DNA from: Calliopsis andreniformis
Taxonomy: Eukaryota; Arthropoda; Insecta; Hymenoptera; Andrenidae
Direction: 5' to 3'
NCBI RefSeq assembly: GCF_051401765.1
Contig: NW_027480566.1
Coordinates: 496,001 to 560,000, forward strand
DNA: 64,000 nucleotides
In this document: piece by piece, positions 60,139 through 64,000 of the stretch
Position numbering within the stretch: position 1 is the stretch's first letter
How the letters are laid out: every line of letters starts with the position of its first letter
Program-made: the position numbers and the translations under genes
The notes under the pieces: generated by a model
What the model was told of the DNA's origin: nothing
Databases searched by the model: none
Seen by the model: the letters and a program-made list of their open reading frames with translations, nothing else

Positions 60139-61677
60139 TTGAGGCACTCTAAAACTATTAGGCTGTTTTGCTCTCTGATGCCCGTGGACCGAGAGAACGT
60201 AGAATATCAGAGCGATCGTGTCGCTCCGGAGTTCGAGCGAAAAAATTCGAAGTCCCCGTTCGTGTCGCTCCGGAGCCCGAGCGAAAAAATTCTACGTCCC
60301 CGTTCGTATCGCTCCGGAGCCTGAGCGAAAAAATTCTAAGTCCAATTTCGTGTCGCTCCGGAACCGAACGTCGACGGAACGAAGGGACAACGGTAGATCC
60401 TTATTCCTGGTGCTCGTGGCTCTCTAAAACCATACACTTGTTGTCCTCTGTCTCTTACCTGTGTCGAGATAATCGAGAATCATGGAGCGTTCGTGTCGCT
60501 CCGGAACCGAAAGTCGTCGGTTCGAAACGAGAACGTTAGATCCTTATTCCTGATCGTTGAGGCACTCTAAAACTATTAGGCTGTTTTGCTCTCTGATGCC
60601 CGTGGACCGAGAGAACGTAGAATATCGGAGCGATCGTGTCGCTCCGGAGTTCGAGCGAAAACATTCTAAGTCCCCGTTCGTGTCGCTCCGGAACCGAATG
60701 TCGACGGAACGAAAGGACAACGGTAGATCCTTATTCCTGGTGCTCGTGGCTCTCTAAAACCATACACTTGTTCTCCTCTGTCTCTTACCTGTGTCGAGAT
60801 AATCGAGAATCATGGAGCGTTCGTGTCGCTCCGGAACCGAAAGTCGTCGGTTCGAAACGAGAACGTTAGATCCATATTCCTGATCGTTGAGGCACTCTAA
60901 AACTATTAGGCTGTTTTGCTCTCTGATGCCCGTGGACCGAGAGAACGTAGAATAACGGAGCGATCGTGTCGCTCCGGAGCCCGAGCGAAAAAATTCTAAG
61001 TCCCCGTTCGTGTCGCTCCGGAGCCCGAGCGAAAAAATTCTAAGTACCCGTTCGTGTCGCTCCGGAGCCTGAGCGAAAAAATTCTAAGTCCCCGTTCGTG
61101 TCGCTCCGGAACCGAAAGTCGACGGAACGAAGGGACAACGGTAGATCCTTATTCCTGGTGCTCGCGGCTCTCTAAAACCATACAGTTGTTGTCCTCTGTC
61201 TCTTACCTGTGTCGAGATAATCGAGAATCATGGAGCGTTCGTGTCGCTCCGGAAACGAAAGTCGTCGGTTCGAAACGAGGACGTTAGATCCTTATTCCTG
61301 ATCGTTGAGGCACTCTAAAACTATTAGGCTGTTTTGCTCTCTGATGCCGTGGACCGAGAGAACGTAGAATATCGGAGCGATCGTGTCGCTCCGGAGTTCG
61401 AGCGAAAAAATTCTAAGTCTCCGTTCGTGTCGCTCCGGAGCCCGAGCGAAAAAATTCTAAGTCCCCGTTCGTGTCGCTCCGGAACCGAGTGTCGACGGAA
61501 CGAAGGGACAACGGTAGATCCTTATTCCTGGTGCTCGTGGCTCTCTAAAACCATACACTTGTTGTCCTCTGTCTCTTACCTGTGTCGAGAAAATCGAGAA
61601 TCATGGAGCGTTCGTGTCGCTCCGGAGCCGAAAGTCGTCGGTTCGAAACGAGAACGTTAGATCCTTATTCCTGATCG
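60139..61677 (+). repeat. 1,539-bp higher-order repeat, copy 4
   Basis: Monomers start at 60139 (418), 60557 (330), 60887 (418) and 61305 (373). It is directly tandem to copy 3. The fourth monomer changes type near its end: after about 61,580 it has GAGAAAATCG, CGGAGCCGAAAG and GAGAACG in place of GAGATAATCG, CGGAAACGAAAG and GAGGACG. Confidence 0.95.
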
Positions 61678-63833
61678 TTGAGGCACTCTAAAACTATTAG
61701 GCTGTTTTGCTCTCTGATGCCCGTGGACCGAGAGAACGTAGAATATCAGAGCGATCGTGTCGCTCCGGAGTTCGAGCGAAAAAATTCGAAGTCCCCGTTC
61801 GTGTCGCTCCGGAGCCCGAGCGAAAAAATTCTACGTCCCCGTTCGTGTCGCTCCGGAGCCTGAGCGAAAAAATTCTAAGTACAATTTCGTGTCGCTCCGG
61901 AACCGAACGTCGACAGAACGAAGGGACAACGGTAGATCCTTATTCCTGGTGCTCGTGGCTCTCTAAAACCATACACTTGTTGTCCTCTGTCTCTTACCTG
62001 TGTCGAGATAATCGAGAATCATGGAGCGTTCGTGTCGCTCCGGAACCGAAAGTCGTCGGTTCGAAACGAGAACGTTAGATCCATATTCCTGATCGTTGAG
62101 GCACTCTAAAACTATTAGGCTGTTTTGCTCTCTGATGCCCGTGGACCGAGAGACCGTAGAATATCGGAGCGATCGTGTCGCTCCGGAGATCGAGCGAAAT
62201 AGTTCTAAGTCCCCGTTCGTGTCGCTCCGGAACCGAAAGTCGTCGGTTCGAAACGAGAACGTTAGATCCTTATTCCTGATGGCTGAGGCACTCTAAAACT
62301 ATTAGGCTGTTTTGCTCTCTGATGCCCGTGGACCGAGAGAACGTAGAATATCGGAGCGATCGTGTCGCTCCGGAGTTCGAGCGAAAAAATTCTAAGTCCC
62401 CGTTCGTGTCGCTCCGGAACCGAATGTCGACGGAACGAAGGGACAACGGTAGATCCTTATTCCGGGTGCCCGAGGCTCTCTAAAACCATACACTTGTTGT
62501 CCTCTGTCTCTTACCTGTGTCGAGAAAATCGAGAATCATGGAGCGTTCGTGTCGCTCCGGAACCGAAAGTCGTCGGTTCGAAACGAGAACGTTAGATCCT
62601 TATTCCTGATCGTTGAGGCACTCTAAAACTATTAGGCTGTTTTGCTCTCTGATGCCCGTGGACCGAGAGAACGTAGAATATCGGAGCGATCGTGTCGCTC
62701 CGGAGTTCGAGCGAAAAAATTCCAAGTCCCCGTTCGTGTCGCTCCGGAAGCGAATGTCGACGGAACGAAGGGACAACGATAGATCCTTATTCCTGGAGCT
62801 CGTGGCTCTCTAAAGCCATACACTTGTTGTCCTCTGTCTCTTACCTGTGTCGAGATAATCGAGAATCATGGAGCGTTCGTGTCGCTCCGGAACCGAAAGT
62901 CGTCGGTTCGAAACGAGAACGTCAGATCCTTATTCCTGATCGTTGAGGCACTCTAAAACTATTAGGCTGTTTTGCTCTCTGATGCCCGTGGACCGAGAGA
63001 ACGTAGAATATCGGAGCGATCGTGTCGCTCCGGAGATCGAGCGAAAAAGTTCTAAGTCCCCGTTCGTGTCGCTCCGGAGCCCGAGCGAAAAAATTGTAAG
63101 TCCCCGTTCGTGCCGCTCCGGAACCGAAAGTCGTCGGTTCGAAACGAGAACGTTAGATCCTTATTCCTGATGGCTGAGGCACTCTAAAGCTATTAGGCTG
63201 TTTTGCTCTCTGATGCCCGTGGACCGAGAGAACGTAGAATATCGGAGCGATCGTGTCGCTCCGGAGTTCGAGCGAAAAAATTCCAAGTCCCCGTTCGTGT
63301 CTCTCCGGAACCGAATGTCGACGGAACGAAGGGACAACGGTAGATCCTTATTCCAGGTGCCCGCGGCTCTCTAAAACCATACACTTGTTGTCCTCTGTCT
63401 CTTACCTGTGTCGAGAAAATCGAGAATCATGGAGCGTTCGTGTCGCTCCGGAACCGAAAGTCGTCGGTTCGAAACGAGAACGTTAGATCCTTATTCCTCA
63501 TCGTTGAGGCACTCTAAAACTATTAGGCTGTTTTGCTCTCTGATGCCCGTGGACCGAGAGAACGTAGAATATCGGAGCGATCGTGTCGCTCCGGAGTTCG
63601 AGCGAAAAAATTCCAAGTCCCCGTTCGTGTCGCTCCGGAACCGAATGTCGACGGAACGAAGGGGCAACGGTAGATCCTTATTCCTGGTGCTCGTGGCTCT
63701 CTAAAACCATACACTTGTTGTCCTCTGTCTCTTACCTGTGTCCAGATAATCGAGAATCATGGAGCGTTCGTGTCGCTCCGGATCCGAAAGTCATCGGTTC
63801 GAAACGAGAACGTTAGATCCTTATTCCTGATGG
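61678..63833 (+). repeat. Mixed satellite block, mosaic of earlier segments
   Basis: Monomers start at 61678 (418), 62096 (187), 62283 (330), 62613 (330), 62943 (231), 63174 (330) and 63504 (330). 61678 matches 41348, but the 373-bp monomer that follows there is absent and 62096 (187) and 62283 match 42139 and 42326. 62613-63503 matches 23083-23973 and 24953-25842. 63504 matches 44943. Confidence 0.92.
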
Positions 63834-64000
63834 CTGAGGCACTCTAAAACTATTAGGCTGTTTTGCTCTCTGATGCCCGTGGACCGAGAGAACGTAGAAT
63901 GTCGGAGCGATCGTGTCGCTCCGGAGTTCGAGCGAAAAAATTCTAAGTCCCCGTTCGTGTCGCTCCGGAGCCCGAGCGAAAAAATTCTAAGTCCCCGTTC
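63834..64000 (+). repeat. Truncated monomer at the right window edge
   Basis: First 167 bp of a monomer with ATGTCGGAGCG and two 44-bp modules, matching the monomer at 45273. It is cut by the window end, so the array continues to the right. Confidence 0.93.

Larger units (their letters stand above)
1..64000 (+). repeat. Composite satellite DNA array (whole window)
   Basis: The entire window is head-to-tail copies of one satellite family. Phasing on the conserved TGAGGCACTCTAAAAC start (first base one before this, T or C) gives about 190 complete monomers with no gap and no inversion. Hand-counted classes are roughly 75 of 330 bp, 70 of 374 bp, 29 of 231 bp, 14 of 418 bp and 2 of 187 bp, most within a few bases of these values. 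Both ends are truncated inside the array. No transposon, gene or unique sequence interrupts it. Open frames are short, rich in Arg and Ser, and closed by fixed stops in each monomer (TAA in CTCTCTAAAACC, TAG in AACGTTAG), so no frame runs through the array. Such arrays are typical of eukaryotic centromeric or pericentromeric heterochromatin; the location is inferred, not shown. Confidence 0.98.

Noticed and set aside
1..64000. Many open frames of 61-123 codons on both strands, Arg/Ser-rich, as a possible repetitive protein family
   Set aside because: They depend on TTG, GTG or internal ATG starts, overlap each other in several frames, and end at fixed stops in each monomer. Modules of 44 and 143 bp are not multiples of three, so module gain or loss shifts frame without any sign of compensation. 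They are by-products of a stop-poor repeat.
1..64000. CENP-B box
   Set aside because: The closest stretches (around CGTTCGTGTCGCTCCGG and CGGTTCGAAACGAG) do not keep the TTCG-N4-A-NN-CGGG spacing. No acceptable match was seen in the consensus on either strand.
1..64000. Ribosomal DNA intergenic spacer subrepeats
   Set aside because: Such spacers can hold composite subrepeats, but 64 kb with no rRNA gene would be extreme. No rRNA sequence was recognised. A shared origin with a spacer is not excluded.
1..64000. Transposon or SINE insertions, target-site duplications, or inverted satellite segments
   Set aside because: Every interval between monomer starts is accounted for by the two modules, and all monomers run in the same direction. 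No extra sequence is left over.
1..64000. Bacterial or phage origin with genes on both strands
   Set aside because: No recognisable gene, no ribosome-binding pattern, and a homogeneous array of this size with higher-order repeats is a eukaryotic pattern.

Overview
The window is one uninterrupted tandem satellite DNA array on the + strand. I find no protein-coding gene, RNA gene, transposon, CRISPR array or unique sequence anywhere in it. Both ends are cut inside the array, so the true array is longer than 64 kb. About 190 complete monomers can be phased end to end, all in the same orientation, with every base assigned to a monomer.

The monomers come in five length classes: 187, 231, 330, 374 and 418 bp, most with no more than a few bases of indel. 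The lengths are explained by two modules. A 143-bp module exists in two diverged versions (A and B, about 71% identical by hand alignment). A 44-bp module is present one to three times. The formulas are 330 = 143A+143B+44, 374 = 143A+143B+2x44, 418 = 143A+143B+3x44, 231 = 143B+2x44 and 187 = 143B+44. Every module, long or short, begins with the same 12-bp box GTGTCGCTCCGG, and at the 143-bp joints this box forms one arm of a short perfect inverted repeat.

Above the monomer level the array is built of higher-order repeats (HORs) and segmental duplications. Region by region: 0-5.3 kb has a 2,671-bp spaced duplication and a 935-bp HOR. 5.3-14.5 kb has a three-copy 1.12-kb HOR and mixed 231/330/374 monomers. 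14.5-22.6 kb has a 4,688-bp spaced duplication. 22.6-26.2 kb has a 1,870-bp tandem duplication. 26.2-35.1 kb has a nearly perfect 4,456-bp tandem duplication, with a further 1,452-bp HOR copy to 36.6 kb. 36.6-46.3 kb is a mixed block containing a 1,539-bp HOR. 46.3-51.2 kb has a 932-bp HOR. 51.2-56.6 kb has a 2.7-kb tandem duplication. 56.6-64 kb carries more copies of the 1,539-bp HOR. The stretch from about 33.3 to 45.4 kb is broadly collinear with 51.2-64.0 kb.

The organism cannot be identified from a satellite alone. A 64-kb homogeneous array with HORs indicates a eukaryotic heterochromatic, probably centromeric or pericentromeric, region. The consensus is about 50% G+C with a CpG observed/expected ratio of about 1.6 by hand count. 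That argues against a heavily CpG-methylated genome (vertebrate or plant) and fits an animal with little or no methylation here, such as an insect. This assignment is an inference.

Nothing works as a gene system here. What is of interest is the architecture: a two-module satellite that appears to grow and shrink by exact exchange at a shared dyad-forming box, with several generations of duplication readable in one window.
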